DNA of 11,654 nt, from the NCBI GenBank assembly GCA_011390385.1, contig JAABSN010000100.1:1-11654 (forward strand). The letters run 5' to 3'. The notes beneath the pieces are model-generated. The model did not search any database and had not been told where the DNA came from. It saw nothing but the letters and a program-made list of their open reading frames with translations. Source of the DNA: Thioalkalivibrio nitratireducens (GTDB lineage: Bacteria; Pseudomonadota; Gammaproteobacteria; Ectothiorhodospirales; Ectothiorhodospiraceae). Positions within the stretch are counted from its first letter, which is position 1; the number at the start of each line of letters is the position of its first letter. The position numbers and the translations under genes are program-made. Shown piece after piece: positions 1 to 6,465 of this stretch.

Positions 1-289
1 GCCCGAGAAAACGTCCGTGCACTCCAGAATCAAAGAGCACACGGCACACTCTCTGGCCGAGCAGACGGACATGGTCCAGGGCTTCGGCGATCACAGCGCC
101 TGGGCCGCGATCCTGCGTCCAGGGATTGCACATAGCCATTGCAGCTCGCCGGTTTCTGCCAAGAGGCGTGCTGGTGGGACCGCTCCGTTCGCCACCATCG
201 CTTGGACCCGAAAGACCATCCGATTTCGACATTGGGTTCCGTTCCTTCACCCACCCACGTCACAGCCAACACACGTCAGCGTTACAGAC
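1..289. other. No recognisable gene downstream of tRNA-Arg
   Basis: Short open frames exist on both strands, but none gives a protein I recognise. The plus-strand frame running to 331 reads into the tRNA and is not credible. I see no integrase, attL/attR-like duplication of the tRNA 3' end, or clear intrinsic terminator. The 3' end of a tRNA-Arg gene is a common integration site, so sequence further left would be worth reading, but nothing here shows an element. Confidence 0.5.
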
Positions 290-366
290 TGGCGTCCCCG
301 GCAGGATTCGAACCTGCGACCTGCCCCTTAGGAGGGGGCCACTCTATCCAGCTGAGCTACGGGGAC
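290..366 (-). tRNA. tRNA-Arg (anticodon CCU)
   Basis: Read on the minus strand, the sequence folds as a complete 77-nt cloverleaf. The acceptor stem pairs GTCCCCG (366-360) with CGGGGAC (300-294). The D-arm contains AGCTCAGCTGGA. The anticodon stem GCCCC/GGGGC encloses the 7-nt loop CTCCTAA, giving anticodon CCT. The T-arm carries GGTTCGAATCC. The discriminator base is G (293) and CCA is genomically encoded at 292-290. It decodes the rare arginine codon AGG. It stands alone, divergent from the hypothetical gene at 628. Confidence 0.97.
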
Positions 367-405
367 TCGGCCCCAGTATAACCCGGGCATACCCCCGGCG
401 AGGAA
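367..405 (-). promoter_or_regulatory. Candidate promoter of tRNA-Arg
   Basis: A good -10 hexamer TATACT reads on the minus strand at 380-375. The -35 is weak; TTCCTC about 19 nt upstream is the nearest fit. Between the -10 and the mature tRNA 5' end lie only 8 nt, GGGGCCGA. This is a GC-rich discriminator of the kind seen at stringently controlled stable-RNA promoters. The implied primary transcript would have a leader of only one or two nucleotides. Confidence 0.45.
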
Positions 406-627
406 GTGGCCCGGCCCCGACGAGTGCACTCGCCACCCCGAGCATCGAAAAACCCATGCGACCCTGCATTCTTCCCTGATGGACGAACGGAAATGGCGCG
501 GACCGAACATGTGCAGCCAAAATGACAGCCGCGCCAAGAGGGTCAACGTCAGAAACCCCGGATCACCTTCTGGATCCACCAGCCCACGGAAACGCAACGT
601 AAGAACCAACCAGCGAGGCCGTATCCG

Positions 628-969
628 ATGAACAGCAAATCGATTTCGGCCGAGCAGGCCGTGCGCCTGCTTCAGCCGCTGATCGGGATCCGTGGCCGTC
701 ACCGCGGGCGCACCCTGGAATTGATCGAGGTGCTGTCCGACGGCCCCAGCGTCGCATTGATGGATACGGGCACCGCCCACAACATCCAGGCTAACCAGTT
801 TGGCGATGCCCTGACGCGTCAGTCGCCGATATTCACTGTCCCGGTGGTCAGCGAGATCGAGGCTGATGCACATCCCGTCCTGCGCTCAATCCTTCCGGAT
901 TCCGTGCTTTTGGAATTGCGGGTGGCCATTGCCCCTCCGGCGAATCTTCCAGACCGAGAGCCTGACTGA
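628..969 (+). CDS. Hypothetical protein, 113 aa, function unknown
   Basis: I do not recognise a named family. The ATG is preceded by GAGG at 615-618, nine bases away, which supports this start. The product is soluble-looking, with no signal peptide or membrane segment. It opens with an amphipathic helix (about residues 7-18, EQAVRLLQPLIG), followed by a basic RGRHRGR stretch (22-28) and a beta-rich centre with a recurring 'hydrophobic-D-G-P-S' character (33-46). The last 15 residues are proline-rich and probably disordered. It resembles small conserved gammaproteobacterial hypotheticals in general form, but I infer no function. The DUF498 gene follows 48 bp downstream on the same strand, so co-transcription is likely. 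Confidence 0.72.
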   Translation: MNSKSISAEQAVRLLQPLIGIRGRHRGRTLELIEVLSDGPSVALMDTGTAHNIQANQFGDALTRQSPIFTVPVVSEIEADAHPVLRSILPDSVLLELRVAIAPPANLPDREPD

Positions 970-1017
970 CGATCCGTCCTCTTGCTGGAGTGCAGCGATC
1001 CCGTTACTTTGTACCGC

Positions 1018-1392
1018 ATGCAGTTTTCGCAGATAACCGCCGACAGTCTGAACATGATCACCGGCTATGCGCCCGATCATGTCGAGGTCAACGGTGTGCG
1101 GCACGAGAGCAGCCTGATCGTGCGACCGAATCGCCTGCTTGCTTCCTGGCCTGTCACTGATCTCGACACGCTGACCATGGATCACCTGGGATGGATCCGG
1201 GAAGATCCGCCCGAAATCCTGCTGCTCGGGACCGGCGAGCGGCAGGGTTTCCCCGCACGCCCGCTTTGGCGGTCGCTTCGCGCGGAACCCTGGGGCATCG
1301 AAATCATGGACACTGCCGCTGCGTGTCGAACCTACAATTTGATCCTTTCCGAAGGGAGAGCGGTGGCTGCAGCGCTCATCATCCAGACTTGA
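1018..1392 (+). CDS. Mth938-fold (DUF498/DUF598) domain protein
   Basis: The 124-aa product fits the whole Mth938-like domain, a small alpha/beta fold shared with the mitochondrial complex I assembly factor NDUFAF3. Its bacterial role is not established. Family signatures are visible: LLLGTGERQGFP around residues 68-79 and IMDTAAACRTYNLIL around 96-110, followed by the usual closing EGRAVAAALI strand. I chose ATG 1018 because bacterial homologues begin close to a 'MQFSQIT...' strand. An in-frame TTG at 982 would add 12 residues, but neither start has a strong Shine-Dalgarno. The gene ends 127 bp before the convergent 3' end of rpoS, with a palindromic repeat between them. Confidence 0.88.
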   Translation: MQFSQITADSLNMITGYAPDHVEVNGVRHESSLIVRPNRLLASWPVTDLDTLTMDHLGWIREDPPEILLLGTGERQGFPARPLWRSLRAEPWGIEIMDTAAACRTYNLILSEGRAVAAALIIQT

Positions 1393-1413
1393 TCCGGCCC
1401 TCGCGCCTCGACT

Positions 1414-1498
1414 GGTGCGATTCGCTGGCGCTCATTGACACCCTACGCGGGGCCTGCCGTACCTCGCAGGGTGCCGTGAGGCCAAGCCGAAACGCACC
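1414..1498. repeat. Composite palindromic intergenic repeat, copy 1
   Basis: Two related units of 34 nt lie in inverted orientation about a 17-nt spacer. The first (1414-1447) reads forward as GGTGCGATTCGCTGGCGCTC and ends in CACCCTACG. The second (1465-1498) is the reverse complement of a unit starting GGTGCGTTTCGGCTTGGCC and ending CACCCTGCG. Together they could form a long imperfect hairpin. The same two unit types recur at 6106-6217 and 7753-7858 with the opposite unit order. This copy fills most of the gap between the convergent DUF498 and rpoS genes and may act as a transcription stop in both directions, though there is no T-run. Confidence 0.82.
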
Positions 1499-1519
1499 AG
1501 CCACACACCGATCCTGATC

Positions 1520-2551
1520 TCACGATCCGGGTAAAAGCACATCCCCGGATAACCCCCGGGCGCGCAGAAGGCGTCGCAGACGCTTCAAGGCCTCCATTTG
1601 AATCTGCCGAACCCGCTCGCGCGTCACACCAATCTCGGCCCCGACCTGCTCGAGTGTGCACCGCTCGAAACCATGCAGCCCGAAACGGCGTACCAGCACC
1701 TCGCGCTGCTTCTGATCGAGTTCCTCCAGCCAGGCTGCGACCAGGTTGCGAATATCCTCGTCCTCCAGCAGCGCGGACGGGCCAGCTACATTCTCATCAG
1801 GCAGGATTTCGGTCAACGAGCGGTCGCCATCGGGGCCGACGGCAACGTCGATGGAAGTCGAGGGCTCGGACATCGCCCGAAGTCGCTGGATCTCCGCGAC
1901 CGGTTTCCCCAGCCGGATCGCCAGTTCGTCCTCGGTGGGTTCCCGCCCGAGTTCCTGCATCATGCCCCGCGCGACCTTGCCCTGGGCGCGCAGTTCCTTG
2001 CTCACATGAACCGGAATCCGGATCGTTCGCGCCTGGTTCATCAACGCCCGCTCAATGGTCTGCCGGATCCACCAGGTCGCATAGGTCGAGAACCGGAAAC
2101 CTCTTTCGGGATCGAACTTTTCCACGGCATGCATCAGACCCAGGTTTCCTTCCTCGATCAGGTCAAGCAGAGCCAGGCCCCGATTCATATACCGGCGGGC
2201 GATCTTGACCACCAGCCGCAGATTGCACTCGATCATGCGCTGCCGCCCCCGGGAGTCACCGGCCCGGGCCAAGCGTGCGTAGTAGACCTCCTCTTCGGGA
2301 GTCAGCAACGGACGAAACTCGATATCACGCAGGTAGAGCTGGATTGCATCCAGTTCGGCAGGTCCGGCATCCTGCTGGACTCTGGGCTCCGCATCCACTG
2401 GAACCGGATCCGCTTCGAGCCGCATCTCATCCTCGCCGACGACGATCTCGTCGACTTCGGGATCGAGATTCCCGGCATCGCCGGTGGGGTCGATTTCGGG
2501 TTCTGCCGCTTCGTCGGCGACCTGCTTCAGCAATCGGTTCTGTGGGGGCAT
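1520..2551 (-). CDS. rpoS: RNA polymerase sigma factor RpoS (sigma-38)
   Basis: This is the group-2 sigma factor that directs the general stress and stationary-phase response. All parts are intact. Using the 343-aa form: region 1.2 lies around 67-98; region 2 around 105-175 contains [24 protein letters not shown] and [16 protein letters not shown]; region 3 is around 180-260; region 4 around 278-328 has the helix-turn-helix [19 protein letters not shown]. Lysine 185 in PVHVSKEL matches the E. coli residue needed for RssB-dependent turnover. The N-terminal 60 residues are unusually acidic. I chose ATG 2551 because GGAG lies just upstream (2569-2552 reads ATGGAGAAGTTCTGCACC). An in-frame ATG at 2569 adds six residues but has no Shine-Dalgarno. 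It is last in the surE operon. By analogy with E. coli a promoter may lie inside nlpD; I could not locate one. Confidence 0.98.
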   Translation of the reverse strand: MPPQNRLLKQVADEAAEPEIDPTGDAGNLDPEVDEIVVGEDEMRLEADPVPVDAEPRVQQDAGPAELDAIQLYLRDIEFRPLLTPEEEVYYARLARAGDSRGRQRMIECNLRLVVKIARRYMNRGLALLDLIEEGNLGLMHAVEKFDPERGFRFSTYATWWIRQTIERALMNQARTIRIPVHVSKELRAQGKVARGMMQELGREPTEDELAIRLGKPVAEIQRLRAMSEPSTSIDVAVGPDGDRSLTEILPDENVAGPSALLEDEDIRNLVAAWLEELDQKQREVLVRRFGLHGFERCTLEQVGAEIGVTRERVRQIQMEALKRLRRLLRARGLSGDVLLPGS

Positions 2552-2583
2552 GGTGCAGAACTTCTCCATCTGAACGACAGTAT

Positions 2584-3417
2584 CTACCGCCGGGGAAGAT
2601 AACGCGTCGGGTCGACAGGCGCACCATCAACCCGGATCTCGAAATGCAGCATGGGACGGTCTGCCCCGGAATCGCCCAGAGATGCGATCCGCTGACCGGC
2701 ACGCACATTCTGACCCTCGCGTACCAGCAGCTCCTCGTTGTGCCCGTAAGCACTGATGAATCGGGCGTCGTGCTTGATGATGATAAGCCGGCCATATCCG
2801 ACCAGTCCACTGCCAGCGTACACCACCTCACCATCGGTTGCCGCGCGCACTTCATCGCCGCGCTGACCACCAATGGCCAGGCCACGCCGCGTACTGGCAC
2901 TGTTGGAAAAGGCACGCAGGAGCGGACCGTCTGCCGGCCAGTGCCATTGCAGCGATCCGCCGGTGGTCCCCGTCGAAGTCGTTGCCACTGTGGTGGATGC
3001 GGCGGGGCGCCGGGACGCCGCGGTTGAAGTCTCTGGTGCCGAAACCGGGCTGACCGGTTCCGCCCGCGCATTGGGTTCCGCTGGTGCGGGCGGACGCGCT
3101 GCGGTGGCAGGCTGGGCCGGCGCCACCTGAGGAGTGCGACGCTCAAGGCCCGCCGCGCCAGCCAACCGGATTCTCTGACCCGGGTAGATGAGGTACGGTG
3201 GCCCGATGCCGTTTCGGCGGGCCACATCACGCCAGTCGAGTCCGTTTCTTGTAGCAATGCGGTAGAGGGTTTCATCCCTGCGCACCACGTGGGTTTCGGG
3301 CACGTTGGCCACACCGGGACCCTGCGGTGCTCGCGAAGCACAACCGGTGATCGCGACCAGGACCATCGTGACCAGGACAGCCGATACGAGCCAGGGAGCT
3401 ACGGGGCCGAAACGCAT
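2584..3417 (-). CDS. nlpD: NlpD-type LysM/LytM lipoprotein, amidase activator
   Basis: This 277-aa outer-membrane lipoprotein would activate the periplasmic amidase AmiC for septal peptidoglycan splitting. The N-terminus is a hydrophobic segment (8-24) ending in the lipobox ITGC, so Cys26 is the lipidated residue. A LysM peptidoglycan-binding domain occupies about 42-85 ([14 protein letters not shown] to YPGQRIRL). A Pro/Ala/Thr-rich linker covers about 90-155. A LytM/M23 domain covers about 160-274. The metal site is degenerate: the H-x-G-x-D position reads R-R-G-L-A (177-181) and the terminal H-x-H reads M-L-H (256-258), though YGH (224-226) remains. Loss of zinc ligands is typical of NlpD/EnvC activators rather than enzymes. 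Its ATG overlaps the yqaA stop in TGATG. RpoS follows after 32 bp. Confidence 0.95.
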   Translation of the reverse strand: MRFGPVAPWLVSAVLVTMVLVAITGCASRAPQGPGVANVPETHVVRRDETLYRIATRNGLDWRDVARRNGIGPPYLIYPGQRIRLAGAAGLERRTPQVAPAQPATAARPPAPAEPNARAEPVSPVSAPETSTAASRRPAASTTVATTSTGTTGGSLQWHWPADGPLLRAFSNSASTRRGLAIGGQRGDEVRAATDGEVVYAGSGLVGYGRLIIIKHDARFISAYGHNEELLVREGQNVRAGQRIASLGDSGADRPMLHFEIRVDGAPVDPTRYLPRR

Positions 3418-4001
3418 CAGTCCAGAACGGTCAGGTAGCCCATGATCGCCAGGAGCAGGATCACCGAAAGCCAGCCCAGACGTTCCATGTACGGACGCAG
3501 ATGCCGATCCGCCTGCGGACCCAGCCAGGCCATCAGCAGGCCTACGGCGAAAAACCGGGCACCACGACCGACAAGGGACGCAACGACGAAAGGCAGGAAT
3601 GGCATTGCGAGTGCTCCAGCGGTGATCGTGAACAGCTTGTAGGGAATCGGCGAAAAGCCGGCGATCAGCACCACCCACACCCCCCAGACAGCGAACCATT
3701 CCTGAGCCAGATCGAGGGTCTCGCCGTGTCCCGTGTCGATGATCCAGGGTGCGACCAGTTCGAAGGCGAGCATTCCGATCAGGTAACCGAGCACACCACC
3801 GAGCACGGAAAACAGCGTGGTGAGGGCCGCCAGCCGCAGTCCTTCCCGAGGACGCGCCGCCGCCATCGGCGCCAGCATCACATCCGGTGGGATCGGAAAA
3901 AACGACGACTCCGCAAACGAAAGAGCAGCCAGATACCTCGGCGCGTGCCGGTGCCGTGACCAGCCCATCACGCGATCGTACAGTGGCTCGAAGACCCTCA
4001 C
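3417..4001 (-). CDS. yqaA: YqaA/DedA-like integral membrane protein
   Basis: The 194-aa protein belongs to the SNARE-associated/VTT (DedA) superfamily, YqaA branch, whose relatives include lipid-carrier flippases; the YqaA substrate is not known to me. Signature motifs are FAESSFFPIPPDVML (29-43), the re-entrant-loop type AGFSPIPYKLFTI (114-126) with a conserved proline pair, and SLVGRGARF (142-150). About four to five hydrophobic segments are visible, around 54-84, 105-118, 133-146, 150-160 and 175-192. I chose GTG 4001 because it forms a 4-bp GTGA overlap with the pcm stop and gives the usual 'RVFEPLYDRVMGW' start. An ATG at 4034 is less likely. It sits between pcm and nlpD, an extra member relative to the E. 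coli operon. Confidence 0.92.
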   Translation of the reverse strand: MRVFEPLYDRVMGWSRHRHAPRYLAALSFAESSFFPIPPDVMLAPMAAARPREGLRLAALTTLFSVLGGVLGYLIGMLAFELVAPWIIDTGHGETLDLAQEWFAVWGVWVVLIAGFSPIPYKLFTITAGALAMPFLPFVVASLVGRGARFFAVGLLMAWLGPQADRHLRPYMERLGWLSVILLLAIMGYLTVLD

Positions 4002-4636
4002 TGCTCGGCCCCGGAAAGCATCGGAACAAAACACACCGCATCGAGCAATTCGCGCACGAACGCTTCCTCCGTGTGTCTGTACCGAACCAGTTGCTGACGC
4101 CCGTCCACACCCTCGAGTGGCGCGACGAGGCGACCACCCGGGGCAAGCTGGGTCAACAGCGTGTGCGGGATTTCGCGGGGCGCCGCTGTCAGCAGTATGC
4201 CATCAAACGGGCCTTTGGCCGCCCAGCCCTCGGCTCCGTCTCCATGCCGCACGCTGACATTGTTGATTCTCAGACGACTGAGGAGTTCGCGCGCGGTGCG
4301 GCTCAATGCTTGAATCCGTTCCACCGAATATACCCGGTCGACCAGCTTTGCCAGGACCGCAGCCTGGTAGCCCGAGCCGGTACCGACTTCGAGTACGGTC
4401 CGCACGGCGCCGCCGTCGAGCAACGCCTCGGTCATGCGGGCAACGATATACGGCTGGGATACGGTCTGCCTGTAGCCGATCGGCAAGGCAATGTTCTCAT
4501 AGGCACGGTGGACCAGAGCCTCTTCGATGAACAGATGCCGGGGCACCTGACGAATCGCCTCCAGCACCGCTGGGTCGCGGATTCCGAGTCCCGACAGCTG
4601 CGTGATCATACGGTCGCGGGCCCGCTGAGACGTCAT
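3998..4636 (-). CDS. pcm: Protein-L-isoaspartate O-methyltransferase
   Basis: The 212-aa enzyme transfers a methyl group from S-adenosylmethionine to L-isoaspartyl residues of aged proteins, starting their repair. The PCMT signature LPIGYRQTVSQPYIVA lies at 51-66. SAM motif I, VLEVGTGSGYQ, is at 81-91, motif II near VYSVERIQ (102-109), and the hydrophobic FDGILLTAA strand at 144-152. The C-terminal FVPMLSG is typical. ATG 4636 is preferred: GGGG lies five bases upstream, it leaves a 16-bp gap after surE, and homologues start near TSQRARDRM. Co-transcription with surE, and translational coupling to yqaA through a GTGA overlap, are implied. Confidence 0.97.
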   Translation of the reverse strand: MTSQRARDRMITQLSGLGIRDPAVLEAIRQVPRHLFIEEALVHRAYENIALPIGYRQTVSQPYIVARMTEALLDGGAVRTVLEVGTGSGYQAAVLAKLVDRVYSVERIQALSRTARELLSRLRINNVSVRHGDGAEGWAAKGPFDGILLTAAPREIPHTLLTQLAPGGRLVAPLEGVDGRQQLVRYRHTEEAFVRELLDAVCFVPMLSGAEQ

Positions 4637-4652
4637 GCCGGCCCCGGATATA

Positions 4653-5411
4653 TCAAGCACCTTCCGCCTCCCCTTCAAGCCAGCGTCCGACGGTATCAAT
4701 CGCTTCGAACTGGGTGAGATCCACCTGGATCGGCGTCACCGAAACGAAACCTTCGCGGACGGCGAAGAAATCCGTGCCGGGTCCGGCGTCCTGTTCCGGC
4801 CCTGAAGGTCCGACCCAATAGATGGTACGCCCGCGCGGGTCGCTCGCTTTCACAACCGGCTCGGACTTGTGCCGATGACCGAGGCGGGTAGCCTGGACGC
4901 CACGAATCTCCTCGAACGGGAGATCGGGCACATTCACGTTGAGAATGGTCGCGGCTGGCAGCGGTACCCTGTGCAGCCGATCGAGCAGATTCAGAACAAC
5001 CCGTGCGGCGGCATCATAATGCTGCATGCCCGGGCCCACCAGCGACACGGCGATCGCAGGCAGGCCCAGAAACCGCCCTTCCATTGCCGCCGCCACGGTG
5101 CCGGAATAGAGGACATCATCACCGAGATTGGCGCCCGCGTTGATACCCGAGATCACGAGATCCGGTTCCCTCTCCAGCAACCCGGTAATCGCCAGATGCA
5201 CACAATCCGTGGGCGTTCCATCGATGCCCATATCGCCATTCTCCAACTCCTGGGCGCGCAGCGGGTGCACCAGTGTCAGACTGTTGCTGGCGCCGCTACG
5301 GTCACGATCAGGTGCGACCACCCGAACGTCGGCGACCGTACGCAGGTGCCTTGCCAGGCATTGTATGCCGGGCGCGTGGATGCCATCGTCATTGCTGACC
5401 AGGATACGCAT
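4653..5411 (-). CDS. surE: 5'/3'-nucleotidase SurE
   Basis: SurE (252 aa) dephosphorylates nucleoside 5'- and 3'-monophosphates and short polyphosphates and is linked to stationary-phase survival. The metal site is complete: the N-terminal strand ending in SNDDG (D8, D9), Ser39 in DRSGASNS, and Asn91 in [12 protein letters not shown]. The GTPTDCV motif (65-71) and [10 protein letters not shown] are also family hallmarks. Homologues start at [10 protein letters not shown], so I use ATG 5411; an upstream in-frame GTG at 5438 would add nine residues. No clear Shine-Dalgarno precedes either. It is the first gene of the operon, divergent from the Smr gene. In E. coli truD directly precedes it; here truD is about 2.5 kb upstream. 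Confidence 0.97.
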   Translation of the reverse strand: MRILVSNDDGIHAPGIQCLARHLRTVADVRVVAPDRDRSGASNSLTLVHPLRAQELENGDMGIDGTPTDCVHLAITGLLEREPDLVISGINAGANLGDDVLYSGTVAAAMEGRFLGLPAIAVSLVGPGMQHYDAAARVVLNLLDRLHRVPLPAATILNVNVPDLPFEEIRGVQATRLGHRHKSEPVVKASDPRGRTIYWVGPSGPEQDAGPGTDFFAVREGFVSVTPIQVDLTQFEAIDTVGRWLEGEAEGA

Positions 5412-5515
5412 AAGCGAACAAACCGGGGATGGAGGCACCTAATATAACGGAAACAGCGGTGCACGAACCGAATCCCCGAAACATGAGCGTGGCTCCGCTG
5501 CGCGTGGAGCAATGG

Positions 5516-6061
5516 ATGAACTCTGACACTGATCCAAATGACGTCGGCCATTTTCTTCGCGCGATCGGTGAAGTCCGCCGTTTGGAGCATGACCGCGCCG
5601 ACGTGCGTGGCCCGCGTCCCTCAGCACGCGCGCACCAGCGACGGAAGGATGATCGCGCAGTACTCCACGACCTCCTCAGCGACCCGGTCAACGCGACGGA
5701 CCTGCAACCGGGAGACGAGTTGCGGTTCATGCGACCGGGCCTGAGCCGGCGCGTCTTCCGGAACCTGAAACGTGGTCAGTACCGGATTCAGCAGGAACTC
5801 GACCTCCATGGTCTGTTCGCCAGCGAGGCCCGCAGGATGGTCGCGGAGTTCCTCAATGACGCACGCTCAGAGGGACACCTTTGTGTACGAGTGATCCACG
5901 GCAAGGGACTGCGGTCACGCCAGCAGGGCCCGGTCCTGAAGGGACTGCTGGATCACTGGCTAAGACAACGCGAGGACGTTCTGGCTTTCTGCTCGGCCCG
6001 CCCGGCCGATGGCGGCACCGGCGCCGTGTACGTACTGCTTCGCCGAGCGTCGCCACGCTGA
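5516..6061 (+). CDS. Smr-domain protein (SmrA/YdaL-like endonuclease)
   Basis: The 181-aa protein has a charged N-terminal half and a C-terminal Smr domain, the MutS2-type nicking-endonuclease module. In stand-alone E. coli proteins this module is associated with DNA or with mRNA cleavage at collided ribosomes. Key motifs are ELDLHG (94-99), VRVIHGKG (124-131) and GGTGAVYVLLRR (166-177). Before the domain lies the conserved PGLSRRVFRNLKRGQY segment (about 74-89) typical of SmrA/SmrB proteins. ATG 5516 is chosen because GGAG at 5506-5509 lies six bases upstream and homologues start near DPNDVGHFLRAIG. An ATG at 5429 would add 29 residues but lacks a ribosome site. It is divergent from surE across 104 bp. 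Confidence 0.93.
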   Translation: MNSDTDPNDVGHFLRAIGEVRRLEHDRADVRGPRPSARAHQRRKDDRAVLHDLLSDPVNATDLQPGDELRFMRPGLSRRVFRNLKRGQYRIQQELDLHGLFASEARRMVAEFLNDARSEGHLCVRVIHGKGLRSRQQGPVLKGLLDHWLRQREDVLAFCSARPADGGTGAVYVLLRRASPR

Positions 6062-6105
6062 TCCGACCCTGAATTCACGATCGCTGCCAACGCGACAAGC
6101 CACCC

Positions 6106-6217
6106 CGCAGGCTGCCGTGAGGCGCAGCCGAACCGCACCGAAACCCTGCAGGCCCGTGCCCGCAGGGTCCCGGGACCTCGAACGGTGCAATTCGCTGCGT
6201 TCGTTGGCACCCTGCGG
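6106..6217. repeat. Composite palindromic intergenic repeat, copy 2
   Basis: A reverse-oriented unit at 6106-6139 and a forward unit at about 6184-6216 flank a 44-bp spacer. The spacer itself contains a 7-bp hairpin, ACCCTGC (6143-6149) with GCAGGGT (6162-6168). The segment 6117-6139 is identical over 23 bases to the reverse complement of 7825-7847. Segment 6178-6199 matches the reverse complement of 7766-7787 with one mismatch. Copies 2 and 3 are therefore the same element in opposite orientations, with different spacer interiors. It lies just after the Smr gene and could end its transcript. Confidence 0.85.
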
Positions 6218-6374
6218 CTTTCGTCATCAGGGTCGCCGCTCGTTCGGGGTAACGAAACCAGGCACTGACCGGTACCATTACCGCCTGTCTGGAAATCGGG
6301 GCGGGCCGTTGCGAAACCGACAGCATATGCTTAGTGTATTGTCCGAGGGCAAACCCACTGAAGGTTTGGGACAG

Positions 6375-6414
6375 AAGGGAATCCCTTGCCAACGTCATTT
6401 TTCGATGCAATACT
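6375..6414 (+). promoter_or_regulatory. Candidate sigma-70 promoter with overlapping palindrome
   Basis: A -35-like TTGCCA (6386-6391) and a -10-like AATACT (6409-6414) are separated by 17 bp, matching consensus at 5/6 and 4/6 positions. The palindrome AAGGGA-A-TCCCTT (6375-6387) overlaps the -35, as an operator would. A second possible -10, GATTAT (6423-6428), has no good -35. If this promoter is used, transcription starts near 6421 and the leader is about 45 nt. Confidence 0.4.
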
Positions 6415-6465
6415 TGTACATAGATTATACGTTCGAGGCGTGGCACTGAGATGAGGAGAGCGATG

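Larger units (their letters stand above)
6062..6465. other. Long intergenic region upstream of DUF3365 gene
   Basis: This 404-bp gap between the Smr gene and the haem-protein gene contains no convincing coding frame. Its left part carries the composite repeat (6106-6217). Its right part is more AT-rich than its surroundings and holds several palindromes (6322-6331, 6350-6368, 6375-6387), a candidate promoter, and the ribosome-binding site AGGAG (6454-6458). These are described separately. Confidence 0.7.

Noticed and set aside
290..366. Integrated element at the tRNA-Arg 3' end
   Set aside because: tRNA-Arg genes are common attachment sites, but no integrase, repeat of the tRNA 3' end or compositional break is visible in the 289 bp available.
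328..873. Minus-strand open frame (181 codons) reading into the tRNA
   Set aside because: Its C-terminus is simply translated tRNA-Arg sequence (VAQLDRVAPS type) and it overlaps the better-supported gene at 628.
1598..2602. Long plus-strand open frame (334 codons)
   Set aside because: It is antisense to rpoS, whose protein is intact and unmistakable; the product has no recognisable motif.
2584..4146. Extended 520-codon reading of nlpD
   Set aside because: The upstream part lies out of frame within yqaA and pcm; the lipoprotein signal and LysM domain start at ATG 3417.
3887..4717. Plus-strand open frame (276 codons)
   Set aside because: It runs opposite pcm and yqaA and shows no protein-like motifs.
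5436..5480. Promoter for surE with TATATT (5446-5441)
   Set aside because: The -10-like hexamer is good but no acceptable -35 is found at 16-18 bp and it lies almost on the alternative GTG start.
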